DNA from: Streptomyces sp. NRRL S-244
GTDB taxonomy: Bacteria > Actinomycetota > Actinomycetes > Streptomycetales > Streptomycetaceae
DNA length: 64,000 nucleotides
Reading direction: 5' to 3'
Assembly: GCF_000717915.1 (NCBI RefSeq)
Contig: NZ_JOCX01000001.1
Location: 372,001 to 436,000, forward strand
The notes beneath the pieces are model-generated. The model was not told the origin of the DNA. It worked only from the letters and a program-made list of their open reading frames with translations, and searched no databases. Position 1 is the stretch's first letter; each line of letters begins with the position of its first letter. A program made the translations under genes and the position numbers. Shown piece by piece: positions 26,878-35,259 of the stretch.

Positions 26878-26893
26878 TGTTTCACGTGAAACA
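26878..26893. other. parS
   Basis: A perfect TGTTTCACGTGAAACA in the region between the GNAT gene and the HAD gene, 73 bp from another perfect copy. Confidence 0.95.
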
Positions 26894-26950
26894 TCGCGAG
26901 GCCTCCCCCCGGGGGCTTCCGTGACGAGGTGGCTTGGCGGGACCAGGCGA

Positions 26951-26966
26951 TGTTTCACGTGAAACA
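26951..26966. other. parS
   Basis: A perfect TGTTTCACGTGAAACA, second of a pair in the divergent promoter region between the tandem GNAT gene and the HAD gene. Confidence 0.95.
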
Positions 26967-27034
26967 TCGTCTGCATCTGCTTCGCCCCGCCGGGAGGTGC
27001 CCTCGGTGAAATGAACGGGCTAGCCTCGTCTGCC

Positions 27035-27685
27035 ATGACCCTCCTTCACCTCTTCGATCTCGACGGGACGCTGATGTACGGCTCGGCGGCGCCGGTCGAG
27101 ATCTCCCGACAGCTCGGCCTGAGCGCGGAGATCGCCAAGCTGGAGCGGGCCTTCGGTGCGCAGGAGATGGGGCCGCACGAGTTCTCGGTGGCGGCGCATG
27201 CGCTGTGGGCGGAGCTGACGCCCGGGCACGTCCGGGCGGCATTCGACGGAGCCCCGTGGCTGGCGGGGATTCGCGAGGTGTGGCGGGAGATCAGGGAGCG
27301 CGGGGACTACTGCGCGGTGGTCTCGCTGTCACCGTCGTTCTTCGTGGAGCTGCTGCTGGAATGGGGCGCTCATGCCGCGCACGGCTCGGTCTTCCCGGAG
27401 GTGCCCTTCACCCGGCCCGTGGAGGCGGCCGGGATCATGACGCCCGAGGGCAAGGTCACGGTGGCGGACCGGCTCTGCGCACAGTTCGGGGTGAGCCGGG
27501 CCGACTGCGTCGCGTACGGGGACTCGTCGACCGACGCGGTGCTCTTCGAGGCCGTTTCGGTGTCCGTTGCGGTCAACGCACGGCCGTATCTGGCGGAGCG
27601 GGCGACACACGTCTACGAGGGCCGGGACCTGCGAGAGGCATATCAGCTGGCTGCGGGGGCACGCCCGGAAGTTCAAGCATCTTAA
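27035..27685 (+). CDS. HAD superfamily phosphatase (IB/SerB-like)
   Basis: 216 residues. Motif I is HLFDLDGTLMYGS; motif II is CAVVSLSPSFF; motif IV is YGDSSTDAVLF, with the acidic pair. The helical cap between motif I and II and the VNARPYLAERATH ending fit the SerB/IB type. The substrate is not evident. ATG at 27035 was selected as the first that gives the motif I strand at residue 7. Confidence 0.88.
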   Translation: MTLLHLFDLDGTLMYGSAAPVEISRQLGLSAEIAKLERAFGAQEMGPHEFSVAAHALWAELTPGHVRAAFDGAPWLAGIREVWREIRERGDYCAVVSLSPSFFVELLLEWGAHAAHGSVFPEVPFTRPVEAAGIMTPEGKVTVADRLCAQFGVSRADCVAYGDSSTDAVLFEAVSVSVAVNARPYLAERATHVYEGRDLREAYQLAAGARPEVQAS

Positions 27686-27825
27686 GAGGAAAGCGGGTTC
27701 GAAACGCGGTCTTTCCGGGTTTTCCCGCGAGTAGTTGGGGCGGCTGGCAGGCTCTGAGGCCCGGAACCACGGATTCGAAGGCCGTGGCGTGCTTACCGAC
27801 CGAGATGTTCGAAGCGAGGCATCGC
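27686..27825 (+). promoter_or_regulatory. Promoter region of the flavohaemoprotein gene
   Basis: A 140-nt gap between the HAD gene and the flavohaemoprotein start. The hexamer TTCGAA occurs three times (27698-27703, 27774-27779, 27808-27813). No Rex-type or NsrR-type palindrome was found. Confidence 0.35.
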
Positions 27826-29010
27826 ATGGACGCTCCGCCCACCAGATCGGCCAGACGGACGGCCCGGATACCGTCCGGGGGCGGTGCGGTAGAGCCCTCC
27901 CCCGACGCGGTGCTCATCCGGCGCACCCTCGAGGAGATCGCACCCATCGCCGACAGGGTGACCTCGTACTTCTACGCCCTGGTGTTCACCGGGCACCCGG
28001 AGGTGCGGGGCATGTTCCCGGTCGCCATGGACGCACAGCGAGACCGGCTGCTGAAGGCACTGCTGACCGCCGCCGAGCACATCGACGACCCGGAGGTGCT
28101 CGTCCCGTACCTGCGCCGACTGGGCACCGGGCACAGGAAGTACGGGACGATGGCCGGGCACTACCCGGTGGTGGGCGAGGCCCTCATCGGCGCGCTGTCC
28201 CGGTACGCGCAGCAGACCTGGGGGCCGGAGACGCAGGCCGCATGGGTGCGGGCGTACACCGTGATGTCCCAGACCATGATCGACGCTGCGGCGGAGGACG
28301 AGGTGAAGAGCCCCGCGTGGTGGCACGCGGAGGTGGTCTCGCACGATCTGCGCACCCCGGACATCGCGGTGCTGACGGTCCGCCCCGACCAGCCGTACCC
28401 CTTCCTCGCCGGCCAGTACACGAGCCTGGAGACCCCGTGGTGGCCCAGGGTGTGGCGGCACTACTCGTTCGCCTCGGCGCCACGCGCCGACGGGCTGCTG
28501 TCCTTCCACGTCAAGGCCGTTCCGGCCGGCTGGGTCTCCAACGCGCTGGTGCGGCACGCCCGGCCCGGCGACGTGCTGCGGCTCGGGCCGCCGGGCGGGT
28601 CGATGGTGGTGGACCACAGCACCGACAACGGGATGCTGTGCCTCGGCGGCGGGACCGGCATCGCCCCGATCAAGGCGCTGATCGAGGACGTGGCGGAGCA
28701 CGGCGAGCGTCGCCCGGTGGAGGTGTTCTTCGGGGCGCGCAGTGACGGCGACCTCTACGACAAGGACACCCTGCTGGGGATGCAGCGCTCGCATCCCTGG
28801 CTTTCGGTGCGCCCGGTGGTCGGCGAGGGCCTCGCGGGCCAGCTGCCCCAGGCGGTCGGCGAACACGGGCCGTGGAGCTCGTACGACGCGTTCGTCTCGG
28901 GGCCGCCGGCGATGATCCGCAGCGGTGTGAGCGAGCTCAAGCGGATCGGGATACCCGGCGACCGGATCCGCTTCGACGCGGTGGAGGAGCTGGTGGGCGC
29001 GGCGGGCTGA
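27826..29010 (+). CDS. Flavohaemoprotein-like globin-FAD/NAD reductase
   Basis: 394 residues in three parts. A globin domain (residues ~25-160) has the B10 Tyr in VTSYFYALVF and the E/F region GHRKYGTMAGHYPVVGEALI containing the candidate proximal His. A ferredoxin-reductase FAD domain has WRHYSFAS (RxYS). An NAD(P) domain has LCLGGGTGIAPIKALIED. Length matches Hmp-type nitric oxide dioxygenases; it could also be a type II flavohaemoglobin with another redox role. ATG at 27826 has a weak GCGAGG; another ATG at 27805 is possible. Confidence 0.87.
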   Translation: MDAPPTRSARRTARIPSGGGAVEPSPDAVLIRRTLEEIAPIADRVTSYFYALVFTGHPEVRGMFPVAMDAQRDRLLKALLTAAEHIDDPEVLVPYLRRLGTGHRKYGTMAGHYPVVGEALIGALSRYAQQTWGPETQAAWVRAYTVMSQTMIDAAAEDEVKSPAWWHAEVVSHDLRTPDIAVLTVRPDQPYPFLAGQYTSLETPWWPRVWRHYSFASAPRADGLLSFHVKAVPAGWVSNALVRHARPGDVLRLGPPGGSMVVDHSTDNGMLCLGGGTGIAPIKALIEDVAEHGERRPVEVFFGARSDGDLYDKDTLLGMQRSHPWLSVRPVVGEGLAGQLPQAVGEHGPWSSYDAFVSGPPAMIRSGVSELKRIGIPGDRIRFDAVEELVGAAG

Positions 29011-29079
29011 GGCCAGGGCGACCTGCCGGGGCCCGGGCCGAAGCGACCCGGGCCGAACAGACCGGAGACCGGGCCGGGA

Positions 29080-29559
29080 TCAGCCCAGGTCGGGGGCGTG
29101 CATGGCGCGGACGCCCTCGATGTTGCCGTCAAGGTAGTGCCGCAGGGACAGCGGGACGAGATGCACGGCGGCGATGCCGACCCGGCTGAAGGGCACGCGG
29201 ACGATCTCGTACTCGCCCGCCGGCTCGTCGACTTCGGGGCCGTGCCGCTGGCTGGGGTCCATGGACTCGAGGTGGCAGACGAAGAAGTGCTGCACCTTCA
29301 CTCCGGTCACCCCACCGTCGGCGATGTGCTCGACGGTGTCGACGAAGCAGGGCACCACATCGGTGATCTTCGCTCCGAGTTCCTCGTGGAGCTCTCGGTG
29401 GAGGGCGTCGACGACGGTCGCGTCCGAGGGCTCCACTCCCCCGCCGGGGGTGAGCCAGTACGGATCGACGCCGGGCTTGGTGCGCTTGATGAGGATCAGG
29501 TCGCCACCGTCGAGCAGGATCGCGCGGGCGGTGCGTTTGACCACGGGACGTTCGGTCAT
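29080..29559 (-). CDS. Nudix hydrolase
   Basis: 159 residues. The Nudix box reads GGGVEPSDATVVDALHRELH then EELG, with the core RExxEE intact and one extra residue before it. It hydrolyses nucleoside diphosphates linked to another moiety; the substrate is unknown. ATG at 29559 gives MTERPVVKRTARAI. It is convergent with the flavohaemoprotein gene, and the LysR gene lies upstream on the same strand. Confidence 0.88.
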   Translation of the reverse strand: MTERPVVKRTARAILLDGGDLILIKRTKPGVDPYWLTPGGGVEPSDATVVDALHRELHEELGAKITDVVPCFVDTVEHIADGGVTGVKVQHFFVCHLESMDPSQRHGPEVDEPAGEYEIVRVPFSRVGIAAVHLVPLSLRHYLDGNIEGVRAMHAPDLG

Positions 29560-29633
29560 GGGAGAAGAGTGGCCCAGACGGCGGTGTCTGAAACGCGTGT
29601 CGGCGAAACGCGCCGCACACCGGAAGCGGAGGC

Positions 29634-30539
29634 TCACCAGTGGGTGGCGGCGCGCAGCAGCCGGTCGTGCGCACGGGCGAGGTGGGCGAGGGCAAGACTG
29701 CCGGTCCGTACGACGAGGAACCAGGTGCGCAGCGGCGGTACGGGTGGCTCCAGCAGGGCGACGATCTGCCCGCGGTCGAGGGCGTCCTGGCACAGATACC
29801 GAGGCAGGACGGCAAGTCCGGCTCCGGCCCGGACGCACTCCAGTACGGCCCGGAGGTCGGGGGCGACGACGGTGGCGGCATCGGGCCGGGTGCCGGGCCG
29901 GGTCTCGAAGACCGCGGCCCAGTAGCGGGCGACGAGCGGCAGCGTCTCGTGGACCTCGATGAGCGGAATGCCGTCGAGGGCGGTCGGGCCGGCCTCGCGC
30001 AGCCGGTCCGGATCGACGAGGGCGGCCCAGTAGGGCGCGGCGACCAGGACGTGCTCCTCGTCGCACAGGGCGGTCGCGCTGAAGAGCCCGCCGCGCGGGC
30101 GGGCGGTGGTCACGACGAGGTCGTGGTGGCCGGCGGCGAGCCCGTCGAGGACCTCCTCGGCTCCGGCCTGGAGCACGGTGCGCAGGGTGTGGCCCTGGCC
30201 GACGAGCGGTGCGAGGGCGGGCAGGACGCGCAGGCACAGGAACTCGGGCGGACCGGCGAGGTGCAGGGTGCGTAACGCGCCGGCGGCTTCGCGTTCCGCC
30301 TCGGTTATCCGCAGCAGGGCGTCGAGGTGCGGGGCGGCCTTGTGGGCGAGTTCGTCGCCGACGGCGGTGGGGGTCACCCCGCGGGCCCTGCGGTGGAACA
30401 GTGGTCGGCCCAGCTGGCGTTCGAGGGTGCGGATCTGTGAGGTGACGGCGGGCTGCGACAGCCCGAGGAGCGCGGCCGCCCGGGTGAACGAGCCCGCCCG
30501 GTGCACGGCGACGAAGGTGCGCAACAGGGCCAGGTCCAT
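29634..30539 (-). CDS. LysR family transcriptional regulator
   Basis: 301 residues. The N-terminal winged helix reads MDLALLRTFVAVHRAGSF and AAALLGLSQPAVTSQIRTLE, followed by the periplasmic-binding-like effector domain. LysR regulators normally sit divergent from their target. Here no plus-strand gene follows until the cupin 2.4 kb away, so the target is not obvious. An imperfect repeat near 30570-30590 (CTAT...ATAG around AT-rich sequence) just upstream could be the autoregulatory T-N11-A site. Confidence 0.9.
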   Translation of the reverse strand: MDLALLRTFVAVHRAGSFTRAAALLGLSQPAVTSQIRTLERQLGRPLFHRRARGVTPTAVGDELAHKAAPHLDALLRITEAEREAAGALRTLHLAGPPEFLCLRVLPALAPLVGQGHTLRTVLQAGAEEVLDGLAAGHHDLVVTTARPRGGLFSATALCDEEHVLVAAPYWAALVDPDRLREAGPTALDGIPLIEVHETLPLVARYWAAVFETRPGTRPDAATVVAPDLRAVLECVRAGAGLAVLPRYLCQDALDRGQIVALLEPPVPPLRTWFLVVRTGSLALAHLARAHDRLLRAATHW

Positions 30540-30666
30540 GAAGGCCCCTCTCGGTGGGGGCCTTCAACTATAAATATGCCGATAGGCCCCTGTCGTTACC
30601 GTGATTGGACTCTGACGCTTAGTCAACTAGCCTTGTCCGCGTGGTTCTTCGCGCGCGGAACCCGGG

Positions 30667-30701
30667 ACGGTCCGAGCCACCAGGGGGGAGGCTCGGACCG
30701 T
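30667..30701 (-). terminator. Terminator of the holin-ptpA-cgs operon
   Basis: A perfect 12-bp stem (ACGGTCCGAGCC / GGCTCGGACCGT) with an 11-nt loop, starting 15 nt beyond the stop of the trans-sulfuration enzyme gene. Confidence 0.85.
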
Positions 30702-30716
30702 TCTTGCTCCGGCTGC

Positions 30717-31934
30717 TCAGACGCCCGTGCCCGCCGAGTCGAGGGCCCGCAGCACGTCAGCGACCAGGTCATCGGTGTCCTCGGCCCCGGCGGACAGGCG
30801 GATGAACCCCTCCGGCACGGGGTCGCCGCCCCACCGTCCGCGCCGCTCCGCGGTGGACCGTACGCCGCCGAAGCTGGTGGCGTCCTCGACCAGGTGCAGG
30901 GCTGCCATGAACCGTTCGGCGTGCGCGCGGTCCGGCAGGGTGAAGGAGACGACGGAGCCGAAGCCCCGCATCTGGCGGGCGGCCGTCTTGTGCGACGGGT
31001 CCGCGGGCAGCCCGGGGTAGCGCAGCCCGGTGACGTCCGCGCGGTCGGCCAGCGCCTCGGCGACGGCCAGCGCGTTGGCCCACTGGCGCTGGGCGCGCAG
31101 CTGGATGGTGGCCAGGGAGCGGTGGGCCAGCCAGGCCTCCATCGGGCCCGGGATCGCGCCGACGATCTTGCGCCAGCGCCGGACGGCGGCCGCGAGTCCC
31201 GGGTCCCGGCAGACGACGTAGCCGAGCAGGAGGTCGCCGTGGCCGGTGAGGCCCTTGGTGCCGCTGGCGACGGAGAAGTCCGCGCCGAGTTCCAGGGGCC
31301 GTTGACCGAGCGGGGTGGCGAGGGTGTTGTCGACGGCGACGAGGGTGCCGCCCGCATGAGCCGCCTCGACCAGGCGGCGGATGTCGCACACGTCGAGCCC
31401 GGGGTTGGAGGGGGTCTCGATCCACAGCAGCCGGGCCCCGTCGAGGACGGCGAGCTGGGCGTCGTCGCCGGTCGGGGCGGTGCGGACGTGGATCCCGTAC
31501 GCCTCCAGCTGCTCGCGGACCAGCGGCAGGGCCTGGTAGCCGTCGTCGGGCAGGACGACGGTGTCGCCGGTGCGGGCCTGGGAGAGCAGGACGGCGGAGA
31601 CGGCGGCCATGCCGGAGGCGAAGACGACGGTGTCGACGCCGTCCTGGCCGGGCGCTTCGAGTTCCCCGATGGCCCGCTCCAGCAGGGTCCAGGTGGGGTT
31701 GGTGTCGCGGCCGTAGGTGTACGGGCCCGCCACATCGCCGGGAAGGTGGAAGTGGGCGGCGAAGACGGGTCCGGGCAGGGGCGGCTCGTTCTTGACGGGC
31801 TCGGGGAGCCCGGCGCGCACGGCCCGGGTGCCGTCGCCGATCCGGTCCGCGGCGGCTCCGGCCCCCGCGGCGGCTCCGGCCCCCGCAGCCGCTCCTGCTC
31901 CGGCCGCCGTCGGCTCGTCGGCGTGGTCGGTCAT
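30717..31934 (-). CDS. Cystathionine gamma-synthase/lyase (trans-sulfuration PLP enzyme)
   Basis: 405 residues of the Cys/Met metabolism PLP family. Visible are the YTYGRDTNPTWTLLE active-site region, the LLWIETPSNPGLDVCD strand, and the PLP lysine in SVASGTKGLTGHGDLLLG. It acts on cystathionine or a related sulfur amino acid; synthase and lyase cannot be told apart by eye. Residues ~10-30 are an Ala/Gly repeat encoded by an 18-bp DNA repeat. The start ATG overlaps the ptpA stop (ATGA), indicating translational coupling with the phosphatase gene. Confidence 0.88.
   Translation of the reverse strand: MTDHADEPTAAGAGAAAGAGAAAGAGAAADRIGDGTRAVRAGLPEPVKNEPPLPGPVFAAHFHLPGDVAGPYTYGRDTNPTWTLLERAIGELEAPGQDGVDTVVFASGMAAVSAVLLSQARTGDTVVLPDDGYQALPLVREQLEAYGIHVRTAPTGDDAQLAVLDGARLLWIETPSNPGLDVCDIRRLVEAAHAGGTLVAVDNTLATPLGQRPLELGADFSVASGTKGLTGHGDLLLGYVVCRDPGLAAAVRRWRKIVGAIPGPMEAWLAHRSLATIQLRAQRQWANALAVAEALADRADVTGLRYPGLPADPSHKTAARQMRGFGSVVSFTLPDRAHAERFMAALHLVEDATSFGGVRSTAERRGRWGGDPVPEGFIRLSAGAEDTDDLVADVLRALDSAGTGV
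31851..31904. repeat. 18-bp tandem repeat coding for an Ala/Gly linker
   Basis: Two perfect copies of GGCGGCTCCGGCCCCCGC and a third degenerate copy, in frame near the N-terminus of the trans-sulfuration enzyme. Slippage would lengthen or shorten a non-conserved tail by six residues. Confidence 0.85.
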
Positions 31935-32422
31935 ACGGTGTGCTCCTTCACTGCCTCGCGTACGGCGTCCAACAGGCCCGCGCTCGCCGCCTCGACGAGT
32001 TCCAGGCACTGCTCGAATCCGTCGAGGGAGCCGTAGTAGGGATCCGGTACGTCGGCTTCCGCGGCCGTCGCCGCGGGGTCGTAGGAACGCAGCAGCCGTA
32101 CCTTGGCGGCGTCCTCGGGGGTGGGTGCGAGCGCCCGCAGGTCCCGCAGGTGCCCGGCGTCGAGCGCGATGACGAGGTCGAGGCCGGCGAACCAGGAGGC
32201 GCGGAACTGCCGGGCCCGGTGGCTGTGCTCGTACCCGGCGGCCTCCAGGACGGTGACGGTGCGCGGATCAGCGCTGTCCCCCTCGTGCCAGCCGCCGGTG
32301 CCGGCGCTGTCCACCTCGACCCGGGCGTCGAGCCCCGCCTCGGCGACGCGGGCGCGGAAGACGGATTCGGCCATGGGGGAGCGGCAGATGTTGCCCGTGC
32401 AGACGAAGCACACGCGGTACAT
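31931..32422 (-). CDS. ptpA: Low-molecular-weight protein tyrosine phosphatase
   Basis: 163 residues. The P-loop CTGNICRS (CX5R) is at the N-terminus (MYRVCFVCTGNICRSPMAES), and the general-acid segment is VPDPYYG near residue 130. It dephosphorylates protein phosphotyrosine. The streptomycete ptpA has been linked to secondary metabolism. Its stop overlaps the start of the trans-sulfuration gene by 4 nt, and it begins 10 nt after the holin-family gene, so all three form one operon. Confidence 0.94.
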   Translation of the reverse strand: MYRVCFVCTGNICRSPMAESVFRARVAEAGLDARVEVDSAGTGGWHEGDSADPRTVTVLEAAGYEHSHRARQFRASWFAGLDLVIALDAGHLRDLRALAPTPEDAAKVRLLRSYDPAATAAEADVPDPYYGSLDGFEQCLELVEAASAGLLDAVREAVKEHTV

Positions 32423-32432
32423 GGCGGTCCGC

Positions 32433-32813
32433 TCAGTTCTTGTCGGGCAGGGCCATGTTCACGGCCCAGGAGACGACGGAGATGATCAGGCCGCCGAGCA
32501 GGGCCGTCCAGAAGCCGTCGACGTGGAAGCTGAGGTCGAGCTTCCCGGCCAGCCACGAAGTCAGCATCAGCATCAGGGCGTTCACGACGAGGGTGAACAG
32601 CCCGAGGGTGAGGATGAACAGCGGCAGGGAGAAGAACTTCACCACGGGCTTGACGATGATGTTGACCAGGCCGAAGACAAGTGCGACCAGGATCAGTGCG
32701 AGGGCCCTGCGGCCCAGGGAGCTGTGATCGTCGAGCGTTATGCCGGCGAGCAGCCAGATGGCGACGGCCAGGGCTGCCGCGTTCGCGAGCGTCTTGACTA
32801 CGAAATTCGTCAT
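32433..32813 (-). CDS. Phage holin family (superfamily IV) membrane protein
   Basis: 126 residues with four hydrophobic helices (NAAALAVAIWLLAGITL, ALALILVALVFGLVNIIV, LPLFILTLGLFTLVVNALML, FWTALLGGLIISVVSWAVNM). This is the pattern of the widespread mycobacterial-holin-like family that is usually chromosomal and not phage-derived. Function unknown. First gene of the holin-ptpA-cgs operon and divergent from the cupin gene. Confidence 0.87.
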   Translation of the reverse strand: MTNFVVKTLANAAALAVAIWLLAGITLDDHSSLGRRALALILVALVFGLVNIIVKPVVKFFSLPLFILTLGLFTLVVNALMLMLTSWLAGKLDLSFHVDGFWTALLGGLIISVVSWAVNMALPDKN

Positions 32814-32902
32814 GTGTCTGATCGTGGCAGAGAAGATCCCCGTGGGACATCAGCAGATCAGCGGATGCCAGGGAACGTGAGAGAACAAGGGGCACAACGA
32901 CG

Positions 32903-33220
32903 ATGAAGGCCTTCCGGCTGGACGAGCTCGAGGCGGAGCGGCTCGCGAACGACGGCGCCTACCTGCAGTTCCTGCGCGAACGGAACATGTCGGTCGGGCT
33001 GTACGCCCTCGACGCCGGCCAGAGCGACCCGCAGCAGCCACACCGCCAGGACGAGGTGTACTTCGTGGTGAGCGGCCGAGCCTCGATCACGGTCGGGGAG
33101 GAGACGACGACGGTGGCGCGCGGCAGCGTCGTCTACGTCCCCGCCGGGGTGGTGCACAAGTTCCACCACATCACCGAGGACCTGCGGGTCCTGGTGGTGT
33201 TCTCCCCGCCGGAGGCCTAG
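32903..33220 (+). CDS. Small cupin-domain protein
   Basis: 105 residues forming a single cupin barrel. Metal-binding motif 1 is PHRQDEVYFVVSGRASITVG and motif 2 is VYVPAGVVHKFHH. Substrate unknown. Start ATG at 32903. It faces away from the ptpA operon across 89 nt. Tandem terminators follow. Confidence 0.87.
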   Translation: MKAFRLDELEAERLANDGAYLQFLRERNMSVGLYALDAGQSDPQQPHRQDEVYFVVSGRASITVGEETTTVARGSVVYVPAGVVHKFHHITEDLRVLVVFSPPEA

Positions 33221-33222
33221 CG

Positions 33223-33305
33223 GGCCGACCCCGTCCCAGGGTCGGCCGCCCCGATTCCCCTAGGGGGCGGATCAGGGGAGTCCGGGGGCTCAGCGGCCCC
33301 CGGAC
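33223..33305 (+). terminator. Tandem hairpins after the cupin gene
   Basis: Two perfect hairpins: GGCCGACCC/GGGTCGGCC (33223-33247) and GTCCGGGGGC/GCCCCCGGAC (33280-33305). A third imperfect GC-rich repeat lies between them. The first begins three bases after the cupin stop. Confidence 0.85.
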
Positions 33306-33365
33306 GGTTGGGCGGCCTCCTAGCATCGAGAGCAGGAAGTCACGGCTCAGGAAGAGGTTGAGGAC

Positions 33366-33593
33366 ATGGACGGGATCCGACAGACATTCGCAGGCATGCC
33401 CTGGTGGGTTAAGTGGGTCGCGATCCCGCTTCTGGTGCTCTTCGTCTTCGGCGGCGTCATCACCAGCATCCTCGGTGCCCTGATCTCGTTCGTCTTCAAG
33501 CTGCTGCTCTTCGTCGCACTCGTCGGCGGCCTGGTCTTCATCGTGAAGAAGTTCACCGGAAGCGGTTCGAAGTCCTCCTCCCGCGACTGGTAG
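33366..33593 (+). CDS. Small membrane protein, DUF5326-type
   Basis: 75 residues. MDGIRQTFAGMPWWVKW is followed by two hydrophobic helices (LLVLFVFGGVITSIL, LLLFVALVGGLVFIV), then a basic KKFTGSGSKSSSRDW tail. Conserved in streptomycetes upstream of ssgR; function unknown. GTTGAGGAC precedes the ATG. Confidence 0.8.
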   Translation: MDGIRQTFAGMPWWVKWVAIPLLVLFVFGGVITSILGALISFVFKLLLFVALVGGLVFIVKKFTGSGSKSSSRDW

Positions 33594-33852
33594 GTCCCCG
33601 GTCCCGGGTCAATCCCGGGGATTAACCCGGGTGGGGGAACGTGAGGTGGCAAACCGCCCACACCGCGGGAATCGGCGGATAGAGTGGCAATCTGTGCCGT
33701 TCCCTGGGCACCGGACGCCGGTGGTGCCGCCCTGACCTGCGGTTTTCTCCAGTTCCGGCCGAGTACGACCCCCCAGGAGCCGCGGTGCGTGCGGGGGCGG
33801 CCCCCGCAGGGCGGGCCCTCCCCAGGCCCGCCGCCACGCCTGGGGGTGAGCT
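33594..33852 (+). promoter_or_regulatory. ssgR upstream region
   Basis: 259 nt without a gene. It opens with a CCCGGGT...ACCCGGG hairpin (33603-33631) that can terminate the preceding small gene, then GC-rich sequence to the ssgR start. No developmental sigma-factor promoter could be assigned with confidence. Confidence 0.35.
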
Positions 33853-34623
33853 TTGTCTTCGGTTCACAATGCCGGTGTGCCGACGCTGATCGGTTCGGTG
33901 CAGCGCGCGTTGAGGCTGCTCGAAGCAGTGGGTTCCCATAGGGAGGGAGCCCCGGCGAAACAACTGGCGCGCGAGGCCGGGCTCCCGCTCCCCACCGCGT
34001 ACCACCTGCTGCGCACCCTCACCCACGAGGGCTATCTGCGGCGCGAGGGCGGCGTGTTCGTGCTCGGCGCCGCCGCCGGACGGCTGGCGGGCGGCGGACT
34101 GCAGCAGAAACGTCGCAGCATGATCGTCGACTCTCTCGCACACTTCCGCGACGCGGTCGGGGCCCCCGTCTACTTCGCGGTGTTCCGTGAGGGTGAGATC
34201 GAGCTCGTTGGTGTCTCGGACACCCCGGCCAGCCCCGCCGTCGAGGAATGGGCCGATTTCCGCGCGACCGGCCATGCGCACGCCATCGGACAGTGCCTGC
34301 TGGCCCAGCTCGACGAGAAGACGCGCAGGGACTACTACGAGCGGCACCCGGTCGAGGCCGTCACCCAGTACACCGTCCGGGACCAGAGCGCCCTCGAACA
34401 CCGCATCGCCTCCCTCGGACGCATGGAGCCGGTTACGGAGCGTCAGGAGTACGCGCTGGGCACGGTCTGTGCAGCCATCCCCATCACCGCGGGCGATACC
34501 GCCGCAACCATGGCGATTTCCCTCCCTTTGCACCAGGAGGAACGGTTGCTTTGTGTGGTCGATCGACTACGGAGTGAAGTAGGCGCGCTGTTGAGCACCC
34601 TCTCGTTCTCTATCAGTATCTGA
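33853..34623 (+). CDS. ssgR: IclR-type activator SsgR
   Basis: 256 residues. The N-terminal IclR helix-turn-helix reads GAPAKQLAREAGLPLPTAYH and LLRTLTHEGYLRREGG; the C-terminal effector domain has the ATGHAHAIGQCLLAQLD block. The next gene is ssgA, and SsgR is known as the specific activator of ssgA in S. coelicolor. Start is uncertain: a TTG at 33853 with GGTGAG close upstream is given; a GTG at 33877 (VPTLIGSVQRAL) is equally plausible. Confidence 0.9.
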   Translation: MSSVHNAGVPTLIGSVQRALRLLEAVGSHREGAPAKQLAREAGLPLPTAYHLLRTLTHEGYLRREGGVFVLGAAAGRLAGGGLQQKRRSMIVDSLAHFRDAVGAPVYFAVFREGEIELVGVSDTPASPAVEEWADFRATGHAHAIGQCLLAQLDEKTRRDYYERHPVEAVTQYTVRDQSALEHRIASLGRMEPVTERQEYALGTVCAAIPITAGDTAATMAISLPLHQEERLLCVVDRLRSEVGALLSTLSFSISI

Positions 34624-34720
34624 AAACTCACTCCTTGTGATCTGCATGAGCTTCCACCACCCTTGTCAAGAGGGCCCTGGGGGTTCATTCCTGGCCACTT
34701 CCACTACAGCGGGGTAGTCC

Positions 34721-35170
34721 ATGCGCGAGTCGGTACAGGCAGAGGTCATGATGAGCTTCCTCGTTTCCGAGGAGCTCTCCTTCCGGATCCCGGTGGAACT
34801 CCGGTACGACACCCGTGACCCCTACGCAGTGCGCCTGACGTTCCACCTTCCCGGAGACGCCCCCGTGACCTGGGCGTTCGGGCGGGAGCTACTTCTCGAC
34901 GGCATCAACAAACCGTGCGGCGACGGCGATGTGCACATCGCCCCCACCGATCCCGAGGACCTGTCCGACGTCCACATCCGGCTCCAGGTCGGCTGTGACC
35001 GCGCCCTGTTCCGGGCCGGCGCGGCGCCGCTCGTCGCGTTCCTCGACCGTACCGACCGGCTTGTTCCGCTCGGTCAGGAGCGCAACCTCGGCGACTTCGA
35101 GGACAACCTCGACGAGGCGCTGGACCGGATCCTGGCCGAGTCGCGGCAGAACGAGCAGAACGCGGGCTGA
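34721..35170 (+). CDS. ssgA: Sporulation-specific cell division regulator SsgA
   Basis: 149 residues of the SsgA-like (SALP) family unique to sporulating actinomycetes: SFLVSEELSFRIPVELRYDT, YAVRLTFHLPGDAPVTWAFG, RELLLDGINKP, LVPLGQERNLGDF. It marks future septation and branching sites and activates sporulation septum formation. The annotated ATG gives MRESVQAEVMMSFLV as in S. griseus; an internal ATG at 34751 with AGAGGTC before it would match the shorter S. coelicolor form. 97 nt after ssgR, same strand. Confidence 0.95.
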   Translation: MRESVQAEVMMSFLVSEELSFRIPVELRYDTRDPYAVRLTFHLPGDAPVTWAFGRELLLDGINKPCGDGDVHIAPTDPEDLSDVHIRLQVGCDRALFRAGAAPLVAFLDRTDRLVPLGQERNLGDFEDNLDEALDRILAESRQNEQNAG

Positions 35171-35259
35171 GCGGGCAGGCCGTACGAGCGGACCGACCGT
35201 ACGAGCCGAGCGGACCGTACGCGCCGAGTCGCCCCGGGCCCCCGAGCCACCCGGGTCCC

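Noticed and set aside
26845..27034. N-terminal extension of the tandem GNAT protein across the parS pair (MFHVKH)
   Set aside because: The upstream frame is only open because parS in this register reads FHVKH; no conserved residues or ribosome-binding site support it.
32433..32813. Prophage remnant suggested by the holin-family name
   Set aside because: No other phage genes, no integrase, no att repeats; the family is chromosomal in actinobacteria and here lies in the ptpA operon.
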